Source of the DNA: Pseudovibrio sp. Alg231-02
Lineage (GTDB): Bacteria > Pseudomonadota > Alphaproteobacteria > Rhizobiales > Stappiaceae
NCBI RefSeq assembly: GCF_900143565.1
Contig: NZ_FREX01000010.1
Coordinates: 163,343 to 227,342 of the forward strand
Direction: 5' to 3'
Length of the DNA: 64,000 nt
Position numbers and translations under genes: made by a program
In this document: in pieces, positions 1 through 10,038 of the stretch
How positions within the stretch are numbered: position 1 is the first letter of the stretch
Layout: each line of letters starts with the position of its first letter
The notes under the pieces: model-generated
Seen by the model: only the letters and a program-made list of their open reading frames with translations
What the model was told of the DNA's origin: nothing
Database searches by the model: none

Positions 1-463
1 TCATGTTATCATCCGCAAAGCGCACAGTTTCCATGGCACCTGGCAGCGACAAGCGCCGCAAGATCATCTCACCCACTTCGATTTCAGGAGAAATGATTAC
101 GTCAATTGGCATGTTATCGCGCGAAAACAGATTGCGGTAATGGGATTGCAAATAGCTTTGCGCACGCACACGCGAAACCTTGATCGGCACGTTAAACAAA
201 GAGTGTGCCACCTGACATGCGACCATGTTGATCTCATCATACAAGGTCACGGCAATAATCATGTCAGCCTGATCAGCACCAGCCTGCGCCAGCACATCCG
301 GATGCGCACCATGGCCAATAAAGCCGCGCACATCCAGTGTGTCACGAATGGCATGAACCAGCTGTGGGCTGGTATCAATCACAGAAACGTCGTTCTGCTC
401 CGCTGCAAGTTTTTCGGCAATGCCGTACCCAACCTGTCCGGCGCCACAAATTACAACCTTCAT
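1..463 (-). CDS. trkA: Trk system potassium uptake protein TrkA (5' part, runs off left edge)
   Basis: This is the N-terminal ~154 residues of the peripheral NAD-binding regulatory subunit of the Trk K+ channel. Translation from the ATG at 461-463 begins MKVVICGAGQVGYGIAEKLA, a Rossmann GxGxxG nucleotide-binding motif. The typical TrkA_N sequence follows (VIDTSP, then GADQADMIIAVT), and the first TrkA_C-type region is entered at the window edge. The 3' end lies outside the window. It sits directly downstream of ntrX with a 35-bp gap, which matches the ntrX-trkA order of alphaproteobacteria, so co-transcription with ntrYX is likely. TrkA gates K+ flux through TrkH or TrkG in response to nucleotide binding; neither subunit is in view. 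Confidence 0.93.
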   Translation of the reverse strand, partial: MKVVICGAGQVGYGIAEKLAAEQNDVSVIDTSPQLVHAIRDTLDVRGFIGHGAHPDVLAQAGADQADMIIAVTLYDEINMVACQVAHSLFNVPIKVSRVRAQSYLQSHYRNLFSRDNMPIDVIISPEIEVGEMILRRLSLPGAMETVRFADDNM

Positions 464-498
464 AATTCAGTCCTTTGCTCCACCTCAAAGCTCACCGA

Positions 499-1866
499 TC
501 AGGTGAGACCAAGAGACTTGAGCTTTCGGTGCAATGCTGACCGTTCCATACCAATATATTCAGAGGTACGCGAGATATTACCGCCAAAACGCTTAACCTG
601 TGCTTGCAGATATTCACGTTCAAACTGTTCCCGTGCTTCACGAAGTGGCAAGGACATCAACTCTTCACCACCAGAAGACCCCGGCATGCTTGGCACAGTC
701 GATGCCACCTCAGCAGGCAGAAGATCCGCTGTAATCACAGCTTCTGAATCAGCCCGTGTCAGGATCATCAAACGTTCAACATTGTTGCGCAGCTGGCGCA
801 GGTTCCCCGGCCAGTCATGCGTTTGCAGCACAGCCATCGCATCTTCACCAATCCGGCGCATTGGCAGACCAGTGGAGTTGGAAATCTGCTTCATGAAGAA
901 ATGGATCAGCTGAGGAATATCCTCACGGCGTTCTTCAAGCGCAGGCACCCGCAGCGGCACAACAGCCAAACGGTGATAAAGGTCCTCACGGAACAAGCCT
1001 TCCGCAATCCGGTTTTCCAGATTATAGCCACTGGAAGACAAGAGACGCACATCCACCTTCACCTTGTTGTGGCCACCCAGACGGGTGAAGGTCTGATCCA
1101 CCAGCACACGCAGAATTTTATTCTGCGTCTCCAGCGGCATGTCGGCAATCTCATCCAGATAGATGGTCCCGCCATGCGCCTCTTCAAGCGCGCCCACCTT
1201 GCGCGGTGTGGAGTCAGTCTCTTCAATGCCGAAGAGCTCCTCTTCCATCCGCTCCGGTGTGATATTCGCCGCAGAAAGCACCACAAACGGTGATTTGGAG
1301 CGAGGAGACGCTTCATGGATCGTCCGCGCAACGGTCTCCTTGCCAGAACCAGACGGCCCGGTGATCATCACACGGCTATTGGTCAGACAAATACGCTCAA
1401 TCGTCATGCGCAGGTTGTTAATGGAGGACGAACTGCCCACCAGATTGGAAACGTCGCCAGCACGCTGCTTCAGTTCCTTGATCTCGCGCTTCATGGAAGA
1501 AGCTTCCAGCGCGCGCTCAGTGATCAGAACCAGCTTGTCTGCCTTAAACGGCTTCTCGATGTAATCGTAGGCGCCTTTTTTGATCGCAGAAACCGCTGTC
1601 TCCACGTTGCCGTGACCAGAAATGATCACAACAGGCAGGTCAGGGTTTTCTTTCTTGATCACCTCAAGCACTTCAAGCCCGTCGAGCTTGCTGCCCATGA
1701 GCCAGATATCAAGAATAATCAGAGAAGGACGACGGTCCGCAATCGCAGCCAACGCCGCATCACTGTTGCCAGCGGTGCGGGTATTATAGCCGTCATCCTC
1801 TAAAATTCCGGCGATCAGCTCACGAATATCTGCTTCATCATCAACAATCAGAATGTCACTTGCCAC
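499..1866 (-). CDS. ntrX: Nitrogen assimilation response regulator NtrX
   Basis: This is a 455-aa response regulator paired with the sensor kinase NtrY. The receiver domain (residues 1-120) has the acidic pocket DD at 9-10, phosphoacceptor D53 and the conserved K105 in EKPF. The AAA+ domain has Walker A GPSGSGKE near residues 170-177, Walker B-like IYLDEIAD and arginine-finger regions. A Fis-type helix-turn-helix closes the protein (EYIGMERSALHRKLKSLGL). The sigma54-contacting GAFTGA loop is absent: after ELFG the sequence reads IEETDSTPRKVGALEEA. This argues against classic sigma54 activation, a state also reported for other alphaproteobacterial NtrX proteins. It lies 18 bp downstream of ntrY, in one operon with it. 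Confidence 0.96.
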   Translation of the reverse strand: MASDILIVDDEADIRELIAGILEDDGYNTRTAGNSDAALAAIADRRPSLIILDIWLMGSKLDGLEVLEVIKKENPDLPVVIISGHGNVETAVSAIKKGAYDYIEKPFKADKLVLITERALEASSMKREIKELKQRAGDVSNLVGSSSSINNLRMTIERICLTNSRVMITGPSGSGKETVARTIHEASPRSKSPFVVLSAANITPERMEEELFGIEETDSTPRKVGALEEAHGGTIYLDEIADMPLETQNKILRVLVDQTFTRLGGHNKVKVDVRLLSSSGYNLENRIAEGLFREDLYHRLAVVPLRVPALEERREDIPQLIHFFMKQISNSTGLPMRRIGEDAMAVLQTHDWPGNLRQLRNNVERLMILTRADSEAVITADLLPAEVASTVPSMPGSSGGEELMSLPLREAREQFEREYLQAQVKRFGGNISRTSEYIGMERSALHRKLKSLGLT

Positions 1867-1884
1867 GGCTTATCACCACCATTC

Positions 1885-4122
1885 TTACGTTACATTTTCA
1901 GTGAAGGAAGGAACATCAAAACTGCGCAAAGTCAGCCGAACCATGGCACCATGCCCGCCCTCGGCAACAGATGGCGCATCCAGCAGTTCAATTCCACCCC
2001 CATGATCTTCCATAATTTTCCGCACAATCGCGAGCCCAAGGCCGGTGCCCTTTTCGCGGGTCGTCATATACGGCTCCAAAAGCCGCGTGCGGTGCTCAGT
2101 TGGAAGGCCAATCCCGTTATCAATCACATCAATCGTGAGAACCGGACCTTCCCTATAAAGTTTCACCAGAACAGAGCCCTGCTCCGGGTTTTCTTCGCTC
2201 GCCAGATAAGCCTCAACAGCTTCCGACGCATTCTTGATCACATTACCAACAGCCTGCCCAACCAGACGGCTGTCAAATGTTGCCCGTACAGCCTCATCCG
2301 GCACATCGGTTTCAAAATGAACCTGAGAATTGGCAACAGACACCATAAAGGTGGACTCTCGCACCACGGAGCGCAGATCAGCCTCTTCCATCTTTGGTTT
2401 TGGCATACGCGCAAACGAGGAGAACTCATCAACCATACGGCCAATATCCCCCACCTGACGAATGATCGTATCCACGCATTGGTCAAACACCTTACGGTCA
2501 TCATCCTCAATACGCTTGCCATAGCGGCGGCGGATACGTTCTGCAGAAAGCTGGATCGGTGTCAGCGGGTTCTTAATCTCATGCGCAATACGGCGGGCAA
2601 CATCCGCCCAGGCCGAGTTACGTTGAGCCGCAACAAGGTCGGTGATATCGTCCAGCGTCACCACAAAACCATGCTCAGAACGGGTCGCTTCCTCAGTCGT
2701 CACACGCACATTCACAGTGCGCTCACGCCCCTTACGCATTATGGCAACCTGCGCTACCTGCGAACCACTCGAGCTTTCTTCAAGCGCTTTCGACACAACC
2801 TCTTGCACCTCTGGAAGATTGTCGTAGATCGGTTTTTCCAGAAGCTCGTTTTCATCCTGACTGAGAAGTCGTGTTGCCGAGCGATTGACCATGGTCACAT
2901 CGCCCTCATCATCAATCCCGATTACGCCGGAGGACACGCCAGATAGCACGGCTTCACTGAAGCGACGGCGTCGGTCAATCTGGTCATTTGCAGCCAGCAG
3001 CGCATCCCGCTGCCCACGCAACTGACCCGTCATATTGTTGAAGGTCCGCCCAAGGCTCTCAAGGTCACCACTCGCCTTTGCAGCTTCAACCTCAACATAA
3101 TAATTGCCTTTGGAAACCTGATCTGCAGCGCCAATAAGGTTACGGATCGGCAACACAAGCTGGTTGGCAAACCCAAAGCCCACCCAGATGGAGGAGAGCA
3201 ACAGCACAAGCGCCACGCCCACATAAACAAGGGCAAACGCCAGTTGAACACCAAAGCGTCGCTGTTCCAGCTCCGCATATTCATTGACACCAGCTTCCGC
3301 CAGACGCTGATATTCAACCACCCGAGGATCAAGCGCACGGGTCACATAAAGATAAAGGTCATCAAAAGCGGACAGCTTAATCACGCCGCCCACAAGGTTG
3401 GAAACGCCCGGTGCAATCAAAACCGGAGCCCCATCCTTAGCCTGGTTCATCGCCACTTGCGGCGGCAGCAAAGGCTCCACCTTAGGGTCGCGCAACACAC
3501 GCATCACAACGGTGCCGTCATTCTTTAAAACATATGCCCCCAGTAAGCCGCGAACCCAGGTCTGGGTCTCAAAAAAGCGGTCAAACCGAGTGGGGTCATA
3601 GAAATAAGAGTTACGGTTCAGATCCACATCACTGGCCATGCCAATCAGCGTGGACCGCAGCGAGTTTCCGTGCTCCTGAACATAAGCGGCCGCAACCGAC
3701 TGGGCGTTGGTAATGATATTGCGCGTTCTTGTCTCAAACCAGCGATCAAGCCCCTGATCCAGCGTAATCGTTGCCACCACAGCAACAATAAACGCAGGCA
3801 GTGCAGCCACCAGCGAGAACATAGTCACAATGCGCACATGAAGCCGGGCCGCAGCACGCCCACGGCGCCGCGCCTGCAACAGCTTCACAAGCTCAAAGAT
3901 GATCAAGCCGATAAGCAGGAACACCAGTGCGCCATTAAATCCAAGCGCAATGTAAACAACTGTTTCAGAAGGAACGATAGGCGTCACGCCCATCAGCACC
4001 AGAAAGGAAACCCCGATGGAACATAGCGCCAGCAACACCACGGAAAGGCCAAACATGCGAGACTTGCGGCCTTTCGCATCAAGCTTTGGGGTATGTTCTT
4101 CTGCTTTTGACTTGAAAATCAT
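1885..4122 (-). CDS. ntrY: Nitrogen regulation membrane sensor kinase NtrY
   Basis: This is a 745-aa membrane histidine kinase. The N-terminal ~110 residues hold several hydrophobic helices. A periplasmic/extracytoplasmic sensor region follows to about residue 280, then another membrane helix near 290-315. HAMP (LVLPIRNLIGAADQVSKGN) and PAS (SGVSSGVIGIDDEGDVTMVN) domains come next. The HisKA box reads [20 protein letters not shown], with the phospho-accepting His in HEIKNP. The HATPase_c N, G1 and G2 boxes are present (NVIKNASEA, DNGIGLP, GTGLGLAIV). Its cognate regulator ntrX follows after 18 bp. The system is tied to nitrogen metabolism and, in several relatives, to redox and envelope control. 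The 245 bp separating it from ntrC include that operon's terminator, so it probably has its own promoter. Confidence 0.96.
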   Translation of the reverse strand: MIFKSKAEEHTPKLDAKGRKSRMFGLSVVLLALCSIGVSFLVLMGVTPIVPSETVVYIALGFNGALVFLLIGLIIFELVKLLQARRRGRAAARLHVRIVTMFSLVAALPAFIVAVVATITLDQGLDRWFETRTRNIITNAQSVAAAYVQEHGNSLRSTLIGMASDVDLNRNSYFYDPTRFDRFFETQTWVRGLLGAYVLKNDGTVVMRVLRDPKVEPLLPPQVAMNQAKDGAPVLIAPGVSNLVGGVIKLSAFDDLYLYVTRALDPRVVEYQRLAEAGVNEYAELEQRRFGVQLAFALVYVGVALVLLLSSIWVGFGFANQLVLPIRNLIGAADQVSKGNYYVEVEAAKASGDLESLGRTFNNMTGQLRGQRDALLAANDQIDRRRRFSEAVLSGVSSGVIGIDDEGDVTMVNRSATRLLSQDENELLEKPIYDNLPEVQEVVSKALEESSSGSQVAQVAIMRKGRERTVNVRVTTEEATRSEHGFVVTLDDITDLVAAQRNSAWADVARRIAHEIKNPLTPIQLSAERIRRRYGKRIEDDDRKVFDQCVDTIIRQVGDIGRMVDEFSSFARMPKPKMEEADLRSVVRESTFMVSVANSQVHFETDVPDEAVRATFDSRLVGQAVGNVIKNASEAVEAYLASEENPEQGSVLVKLYREGPVLTIDVIDNGIGLPTEHRTRLLEPYMTTREKGTGLGLAIVRKIMEDHGGGIELLDAPSVAEGGHGAMVRLTLRSFDVPSFTENVT

Positions 4123-4308
4123 GAAACGCGAACCTGCGCACCTGCGATAACTTTATTAATATTGGAAACAGACTATTAGCACGAATTGTTGCCAAAATGC
4201 GACAATGGGTTTTATTAGTCACACTCTTGATGGGGAAAACCGAAAAGTCCACAGGTCAAAATAAGCATGCAGTGCACAACTCAAACGCACCTTCACCCCA
4301 TTAAACGC

Positions 4309-4336
4309 AAAATGGCGCAAGAGATCGCGCCATTTT
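4309..4336 (-). terminator. Rho-independent terminator of the dusB-ntrB-ntrC operon
   Basis: The perfect inverted repeat AAAATGGCGC / GCGCCATTTT has an 8-base loop. It lies 26 bp past the ntrC stop codon. On the minus strand the stem ends in TTTT, so it separates ntrC from the downstream ntrYX unit. Confidence 0.75.
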
Positions 4337-4361
4337 GAAAGCTTTACTCGATAAAAATCGA

Positions 4362-5801
4362 TTATCTTGAGCTGCGGATTACCTGAACGTCCAGATCGCG
4401 GATTTTCTTGCGCAGTGTGTTGCGGTTCACACCTAAAAGTTCAGCAGCCTTGATCTGGTTGCCACGCGTGGCCGCCAGCACGGCACTGATCAAGGGGTAC
4501 TCCACCTCACGCAGGATACGGTGATAAAGGCCCGGAGGCGGTAGATCTTCACCAAACCCACCGAAGTAATCGCCCAGATACCGCTCCACAGACCCACCCA
4601 GATCCTGAACAGACGGCGCATCCATGTCATTCACAGCCGTAGAAGGCTGAGAAAGCTCCAGATCGATCAAGCTGGCAGTTATGTCATCCTGCGGATAGAG
4701 CGCTGCCAGACGGCGCACAAGGTTTTCCAACTCACGTACGTTGCCCGGCCAGCGATAACGGCGCAGCTTATCAAGCGCAGCCACCTCAATCTGCTTGGCA
4801 GGCAATCCTTCACTCTCTGCGATAGAGAAGAAGTGGCGCACAAGATCAGGAATATCCTCAGTCCGCTCCCGCAAAGGCGGAAGGCGGATTGGCACAACAT
4901 TCAATCGGAAGTACAAATCTTCTCGGAACAGACCCTGATTGATCAGCTGGCGCAGGTCTTTGTTGGTCGCAGCAATAATGCGCACATCGGTCTGGATCGG
5001 TGTACGACCGCCCACAGAGGTATATTCGCCCTGCTGCAACACGCGCAGCAAACGGGTCTGCGCTTCCATCGGCATATCGCCGATTTCATCCAGCAGCAGC
5101 GTACCGCCATCGGCCTGCTCAAACCGGCCAGAAGAGCGCGCCTGAGCACCTGTAAACGAGCCCTTCTCATGCCCAAACAGCTCAGACTCAATCAAATCCT
5201 TGGGGATCGCCGCCATATTGACCGCAACAAACGGACCATTCCGGCGTTTGCCATAATCATGCAGCGCCCGTGCAACAACCTCTTTACCAGTCCCGCTCTC
5301 ACCGTTGATCATCACGGTCAGATCAGTCTGCATCAAGCGGGCAAGCACGCGGTAGATTTCCTGCATGGCAGGAGAACGACCCACAAGTGGAATATTGTCA
5401 TTCCCCTCGCCGCTCATATCAAACTGCCGACCTTTAGGCTCAGCGAGCGCGCGGCCTACAATACCCGTCAGCTCTTTCAGGTCAAACGGCTTGGGCAGAT
5501 ACTCATAGGCCCCTTGCTCAGAGGCCTTAATCGCCGTCATGAAGGTATTTTGCGCACTCATGATGATCACAGGTAGTTCCGGACGCAGCTTGCGGATGCG
5601 CGGCAGCACATCAAACGCGTTCTCATCCGGCATTACCACATCGGAGATCACCAGATCCCCCTCACCCGAACTCACCCAGCGCCACAACGTGGTGGCGTTT
5701 GACGTGAGCCGAACAGTATACCCTGCACGGGACAGAGCCTGATTGAGAACGGTACGGATCGCAGAATCGTCGTCAGCAACAAGAATGGTTCCACTCGGCA
5801 T
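4362..5801 (-). CDS. ntrC: Nitrogen regulation response regulator NtrC (sigma54 activator)
   Basis: NtrC activates sigma54 promoters of nitrogen-scavenging genes once phosphorylated by NtrB. The start chosen is the ATG at 5799-5801 ([13 protein letters not shown]), which has GAGGAC 9 bases upstream. An in-frame TTG at 5816 is less likely because it would lie inside ntrB. With this start the protein has 479 aa and the phosphoacceptor falls at D54, as in enteric NtrC. The AAA+ domain has Walker A GESGTGKE and an intact sigma54-contact loop, GSFTGA. The C-terminus carries a Fis helix-turn-helix ([19 protein letters not shown]). The start is 4 bp after the ntrB stop. Compared with NtrX encoded next door, only NtrC retains the sigma54 loop. 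Confidence 0.96.
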   Translation of the reverse strand: MPSGTILVADDDSAIRTVLNQALSRAGYTVRLTSNATTLWRWVSSGEGDLVISDVVMPDENAFDVLPRIRKLRPELPVIIMSAQNTFMTAIKASEQGAYEYLPKPFDLKELTGIVGRALAEPKGRQFDMSGEGNDNIPLVGRSPAMQEIYRVLARLMQTDLTVMINGESGTGKEVVARALHDYGKRRNGPFVAVNMAAIPKDLIESELFGHEKGSFTGAQARSSGRFEQADGGTLLLDEIGDMPMEAQTRLLRVLQQGEYTSVGGRTPIQTDVRIIAATNKDLRQLINQGLFREDLYFRLNVVPIRLPPLRERTEDIPDLVRHFFSIAESEGLPAKQIEVAALDKLRRYRWPGNVRELENLVRRLAALYPQDDITASLIDLELSQPSTAVNDMDAPSVQDLGGSVERYLGDYFGGFGEDLPPPGLYHRILREVEYPLISAVLAATRGNQIKAAELLGVNRNTLRKKIRDLDVQVIRSSR

Positions 5802-5805
5802 ACTC

Positions 5806-6954
5806 TTAGTCCTCAATTCCAGAATGTACGTCAGGCCCGGTAAAGGCAGGCATCAGAATGCGGAAGGTTGTGCCCCGATTGCCGCTCTCGCATTCCACCA
5901 CGCCGCCATGATCACCCACGATCTTGGCAACCAGCGCCAGCCCAAGGCCAGAGCCATTCGTCTTTGTCGTAATAAACGGGTCAAACAGATGCGGGCGCAG
6001 ATCTTCCGGCACCCCATAGCCGTTATCGCGCACACAAAACTCAAGCGGCAAGCTCACACGCTCCTGCACGCCGGGCACAGACAAACGCACGCCGGGACGG
6101 AAGGCCGTGGAGACAACAATCTCCGGCTCGTTCACGCCGCTCAACGCCTCGCTCGCGTTTTTGATCAGATTGATAAAGATCTGCACCAACTGGTCACGGT
6201 TGGCATAGACGGGTGGCAGGGAGGGATCATAATCCTCGACGATCCGCACTTTGGAGGCAAAGCCATTTTCCGCAACACGTTTCACATGATCGAGCACAAC
6301 GTGAATATTCACCGGCTCGCGGTCAATCGGGCGTTCATCGGAAAACACTTCCATCCGGTCCACCAGCTTCACGATCCGGTCCGTCTCCTCCATGATGAGA
6401 CGGGTCAACGTGCGATCATCTTCACTGGCTGACTGCTCCAACAGTTGAGCCGCACCACGAATACCAGAAAGTGGGTTTTTGATCTCATGGGCCAGCATGG
6501 CAGCAAGGCCCGTCACGGTACGCGCAGCACCGCGGCTGGTCAGCTGTTTATCCAGCTTCTCCGCCATGGTGCGCTCCTGAAACAGCAGCACAACGCCGCC
6601 CGGAGCATCACTTAAAGGAGAAGCGTGAATATCAACCAGTTTCTCCTGCCCAATGCGCGGTGTCCCAATGTCCACCTTATACTCATTAACCGCACCGCCG
6701 CGCTCACGCACCTGTGCAATCAAACCCAGCAGTGGGCTGCCAAACGGCACAAACCAGGACACTTCACGGCGCTTCAACATCGACAAACTGGCATGGAAAA
6801 AGTCTTCTGCCGCACTGTTTGCCCCAACAATCTTGTCATCTCCTCCAACCACCACAACAGGGTGCGGCAGAGAATCCAAAACGGCCTGTCCCGGCACACC
6901 TTTGCCCAAACCAGCCTCGGCTTCCGGCAGAGTGTCTCCTCCCGTCCCCAACAT
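5806..6954 (-). CDS. ntrB: Nitrogen regulation sensor kinase/phosphatase NtrB
   Basis: This 382-aa soluble histidine kinase/phosphatase is controlled by PII (GlnB) in known systems. The PAS domain occupies roughly residues 25-140 ([20 protein letters not shown]). The HisKA H-box is [20 protein letters not shown], and the HATPase boxes read [16 protein letters not shown] and GSGLGLALV. There are no membrane segments. The start ATG shares one base with the dusB stop (TGATG), a sign of translational coupling in the alphaproteobacterial nifR3-ntrB-ntrC operon. ntrC begins 4 bp after its stop. Confidence 0.96.
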   Translation of the reverse strand: MLGTGGDTLPEAEAGLGKGVPGQAVLDSLPHPVVVVGGDDKIVGANSAAEDFFHASLSMLKRREVSWFVPFGSPLLGLIAQVRERGGAVNEYKVDIGTPRIGQEKLVDIHASPLSDAPGGVVLLFQERTMAEKLDKQLTSRGAARTVTGLAAMLAHEIKNPLSGIRGAAQLLEQSASEDDRTLTRLIMEETDRIVKLVDRMEVFSDERPIDREPVNIHVVLDHVKRVAENGFASKVRIVEDYDPSLPPVYANRDQLVQIFINLIKNASEALSGVNEPEIVVSTAFRPGVRLSVPGVQERVSLPLEFCVRDNGYGVPEDLRPHLFDPFITTKTNGSGLGLALVAKIVGDHGGVVECESGNRGTTFRILMPAFTGPDVHSGIED

Positions 6955-7949
6955 CAGGCAGCGCTCCTCATAGGGACTTGAACAAACCAGTCATAAAGGG
7001 TGTTCCGCACCAAATCAGCATCCAGACTGGTCATAAGCCCTCGCATAAATCCTTGCGGCGCATCATCAAGCCGTCCCGCAGCTTCCAGATACCAGCCCAT
7101 ATGCTTACGGAAGGCTCGCACACCAATTTCAAATCCATATTGCTCCAGCATGGCGTCATAGTGCTCCACAACAAGCGCGGCCAGCTCTTCCCCATGTGGG
7201 TCAGCAAGCCGTTCACCCGTTTCCAGATAATGCGCAATCCGCCCCGGCACCCACGGGCGCCCATAAGCACCACGACCAACCATCACCAGATCAGCACCAG
7301 ACTGCGCCAGCATCTCGTCGGCATCCTCAAACTTGCAACAATCGCCATTGGCCACCAGCGGCACGTCCGGAACAACATCCCGCACCTGCCGGATTGCCCG
7401 CCAGTCCGCCTTGCCCTTGTAAAACTGCGAACGCGTGCGGCCATGCACGGTGATCATCTTCACACCTGCATCCACCGCCCGTTTGGCAAGCTCCGGCGCA
7501 TTAATGGAAGTCTCATCCCAGCCCAGGCGCATCTTTAACGTCACTGGAACAGACACAGCCTCCAGCGTCGCCTCAACCAGCGTCATGGCATGGTCCAGAT
7601 CTTTCATAAGAGCAGAACCGGAGTAACCAGAGGTCACTTTTTTTGCAGGACAGCCCATGTTGATGTCGATCACATCCGCACCGGCTTTTTCAGCCATGCG
7701 CGCGCCCTCGCCCATCCAGTGAGGGTCTTTGCCTGCCAACTGCACGATGTGAGGATCGATCCCCTCACCTTCAGCCCGCATCAGCGATTCTGGATGCCCG
7801 GTACACAGCGCTTCACTGGCAACCATTTCACTCACCACCAAACCCACGCCATAGCGCAGGGCAATACGGCGGAACGGCAAATCCGAAACGCCGGACATTG
7901 GCGCAAGAATAACTTTGTTTTTGAGGGGGATATTACCTATCGTCAGCAT
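6954..7949 (-). CDS. dusB: tRNA-dihydrouridine synthase DusB (NifR3)
   Basis: This FMN enzyme reduces specific uridines in the tRNA D-arm to dihydrouridine. The start at 7947-7949 gives 331 aa beginning [20 protein letters not shown], which aligns with family N-termini. A reading 30 codons longer starts with an atypical hydrophobic stretch and is not preferred. Diagnostic motifs are the FMN-site [15 protein letters not shown], catalytic Cys in [22 protein letters not shown], and [11 protein letters not shown] followed by [11 protein letters not shown]. It is the first gene of the nifR3-ntrBC operon. The ~226-bp gap to the divergent ispDF gene should hold both promoters. Confidence 0.94.
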   Translation of the reverse strand: MLTIGNIPLKNKVILAPMSGVSDLPFRRIALRYGVGLVVSEMVASEALCTGHPESLMRAEGEGIDPHIVQLAGKDPHWMGEGARMAEKAGADVIDINMGCPAKKVTSGYSGSALMKDLDHAMTLVEATLEAVSVPVTLKMRLGWDETSINAPELAKRAVDAGVKMITVHGRTRSQFYKGKADWRAIRQVRDVVPDVPLVANGDCCKFEDADEMLAQSGADLVMVGRGAYGRPWVPGRIAHYLETGERLADPHGEELAALVVEHYDAMLEQYGFEIGVRAFRKHMGWYLEAAGRLDDAPQGFMRGLMTSLDADLVRNTLYDWFVQVPMRSAA

Positions 7950-8175
7950 TACGCATATTTCTTGAAAGAGCCCAGTTGCACATTTGATAAGCAGCATATG
8001 AAGTTGCACATATTCTAACCAAACTAAAAATTTAGGCAAGGGAATATTAAAGAGAAGAGATTGAAGTGTTGAGCTTCGCTCTTAAATCGAGCAAAACCCT
8101 CACCAACACAGTTTCTAAGAGCCGCCACCTCACACTCTGAGGACGCAGTTCACACTCAAAGCAGGTGATCCAGTT

Positions 8176-9390
8176 TTGCAGTCCACTGAAAAAATTGCAT
8201 GCATCATAGTTGCAGCCGGACGCGGTTCACGCATGTCCACGCAAAATGACAGCAGCCCGAAGCAATACCGGGACCTTGGCGGAAAGACTGTTCTGCAAAG
8301 AACACTGGAAGCGATTTTATCCTCCTCACAAGTGGATCTGGTACTGCCTGTCATCCACGCAGAAGACGGCGAAGCCTATCAAGAAGCCGCAAGCTCACTG
8401 ACTGACAAACGCCTGATCAGGCCCGTCACGGGCGGAGCCACCCGTCAGGCATCTGTCGCATGCGGCTTGAAAGCGCTGGAAGAACACGCCCCGGACTACG
8501 TTCTGATCCACGACGCCGCCCGCCCCTTCATCACACCAGCGGTGATCGAAGATGCTATTGCGGCCCTGCAAAACGGCGCGCAAGCAGCACTACCAGCTGT
8601 GCCAGTGGCAGACACGTTAAAGCGGGCAGATGCAAACCAGCAAGTTCTGGAAACCGTCGATCGCACCCACCTGTGGGCCGCCCAAACACCTCAGGCCTTC
8701 CCGTATCCGCTCATTTGGGCAGCTCATCAACAAGCAAGCAATGAGAACATCGACAGCTTCACCGATGATACGGCACTCATCGAATGGCAAGGCAAACCTA
8801 TCACCATCACGACAGGCGACCCGCAAAACATCAAGCTCACCACACTCAAAGACATGACGAACGCACAGGAACAGATCGCCATGAAACAACTCGCAGACCT
8901 TGGCGACATTCGCGTTGGAACCGGCTACGACGTGCACGCATTTGAAGACGGTGATGCCGTCATTCTCGGCGGCATTTCCATCCCGCACACCCAGAAACTC
9001 AAAGGCCATTCCGACGCGGACGTTGGCCTGCACGCCCTGACGGATGCCATCTTCGGCGCACTGGCAGATGGCGACATCGGCTCGCACTTCCCACCCTCTG
9101 ATATGCAGTGGAAAGGTGCGGCCTCTGACCAGTTCCTGATATACGCAATAGACCGGGTTCACAAGCGCGGCGGCATGATCGCACACTTGGATTTAACGCT
9201 GATCTGTGAAGCTCCGAAAATCGGCCCACACCGGGAAGAAATGCGCAAACAGATCGCACAGATCTGCGATTTACCCATTGGCCGCGTGGCTGTGAAAGCA
9301 ACCACCTCCGAAAAGCTGGGCTTCACCGGTCGCCAGGAAGGCATTGCAGCGCAAGCCTGCGCAACCATCCGGCTTCCGTTTGAAGATTAA
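8176..9390 (+). CDS. ispDF: Bifunctional MEP-pathway enzyme IspD/IspF
   Basis: This fusion catalyses two steps of non-mevalonate isoprenoid synthesis. The N-terminal half (residues ~1-225) is 2-C-methyl-D-erythritol 4-phosphate cytidylyltransferase, with IIVAAGRGSRM, PKQY and VLIHDAARPF. The C-terminal half (~245-404) is 2-C-methyl-D-erythritol 2,4-cyclodiphosphate synthase, with VGTGYDVHAF, GHSDADVGLHALTDA and ATTSEKLGFTGR including the metal-binding Asp/His. Such fusions are typical of alphaproteobacteria. The start is an uncommon TTG at 8176, supported by AGGTGA about 8 bases upstream; no in-frame ATG or GTG is available nearby. pncC follows with a 31-bp gap. Confidence 0.95.
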   Translation: MQSTEKIACIIVAAGRGSRMSTQNDSSPKQYRDLGGKTVLQRTLEAILSSSQVDLVLPVIHAEDGEAYQEAASSLTDKRLIRPVTGGATRQASVACGLKALEEHAPDYVLIHDAARPFITPAVIEDAIAALQNGAQAALPAVPVADTLKRADANQQVLETVDRTHLWAAQTPQAFPYPLIWAAHQQASNENIDSFTDDTALIEWQGKPITITTGDPQNIKLTTLKDMTNAQEQIAMKQLADLGDIRVGTGYDVHAFEDGDAVILGGISIPHTQKLKGHSDADVGLHALTDAIFGALADGDIGSHFPPSDMQWKGAASDQFLIYAIDRVHKRGGMIAHLDLTLICEAPKIGPHREEMRKQIAQICDLPIGRVAVKATTSEKLGFTGRQEGIAAQACATIRLPFED

Positions 9391-9421
9391 ACGAAGCCAC
9401 CAAAACAAGGGAGAGAGAACC

Positions 9422-9922
9422 ATGACCGACATCCTCAGCCTTAAGGAAAGAGCACGCGTTCTCGTCTCCAGATACGCTGAAAAAGAGATCAAGATCACCA
9501 CGGCAGAAAGCTGCACTGGCGGCCTGCTCGCAGGCCTGCTGACAGAAGTGCCCGGCTCCTCTGCTGTCCTTGATCGTGGCTTCGTCACCTATTCCAACGA
9601 AGCCAAGCATGAGATGATCGGCGTCCCCGTTGACCTGCTCATGAGCTACGGCGCGGTCAGCAGCGAAGTTGCCAAAGCCATGGCAAGTGGCGCCCTGTTT
9701 TGCTCCAATGCCAACGTGGCCGTTTCCATCACGGGCATCGCCGGACCGGACGGTGGCACCAAAGACAAACCTGTCGGACTTGTCCACTTTGGATTTGCAG
9801 CTGACCAAGAGGAAACCAAGCACGTCCAATGCCTCTTTGAGAACACTGGACGCGAGGGAATACGCTTTCAGGCATTGGTACAAGCATTAAAATTATTAGA
9901 AAATTTTATTGAAACTAGCTAA
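9422..9922 (+). CDS. pncC: CinA C-terminal domain protein / nicotinamide-nucleotide amidase
   Basis: This 166-aa stand-alone CinA C-terminal domain is the form that deamidates nicotinamide mononucleotide to nicotinate mononucleotide in pyridine nucleotide salvage. Signature motifs are TTAESCTGGLLAGLLTEVPG, FVTYSNEAKHEM and SITGIAGPDGG. The ATG at 9422 is preceded by AAGGGAGAG. An upstream in-frame ATG inside ispDF (9344) would add 26 residues not seen in the family. It is probably co-transcribed with ispDF. The N-terminal molybdopterin-like CinA domain is absent, as in other proteobacterial PncC proteins. Confidence 0.92.
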   Translation: MTDILSLKERARVLVSRYAEKEIKITTAESCTGGLLAGLLTEVPGSSAVLDRGFVTYSNEAKHEMIGVPVDLLMSYGAVSSEVAKAMASGALFCSNANVAVSITGIAGPDGGTKDKPVGLVHFGFAADQEETKHVQCLFENTGREGIRFQALVQALKLLENFIETS

Positions 9923-10038
9923 TCGAAATTTACCTTCTCGTTAAAAGAGTACCGGGTAGGCACTACTACCTTATGACATTCTAAGAAAACTTAGATAAAA
10001 TCTGTTTTAAATTTACAACGGAATGTCACGGTATACCC

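Noticed and set aside
140..913. Plus-strand open frame of 257 codons across trkA and ntrX
   Set aside because: It lies antisense to two well-supported genes, has no family features and is an effect of codon bias on the opposite strand.
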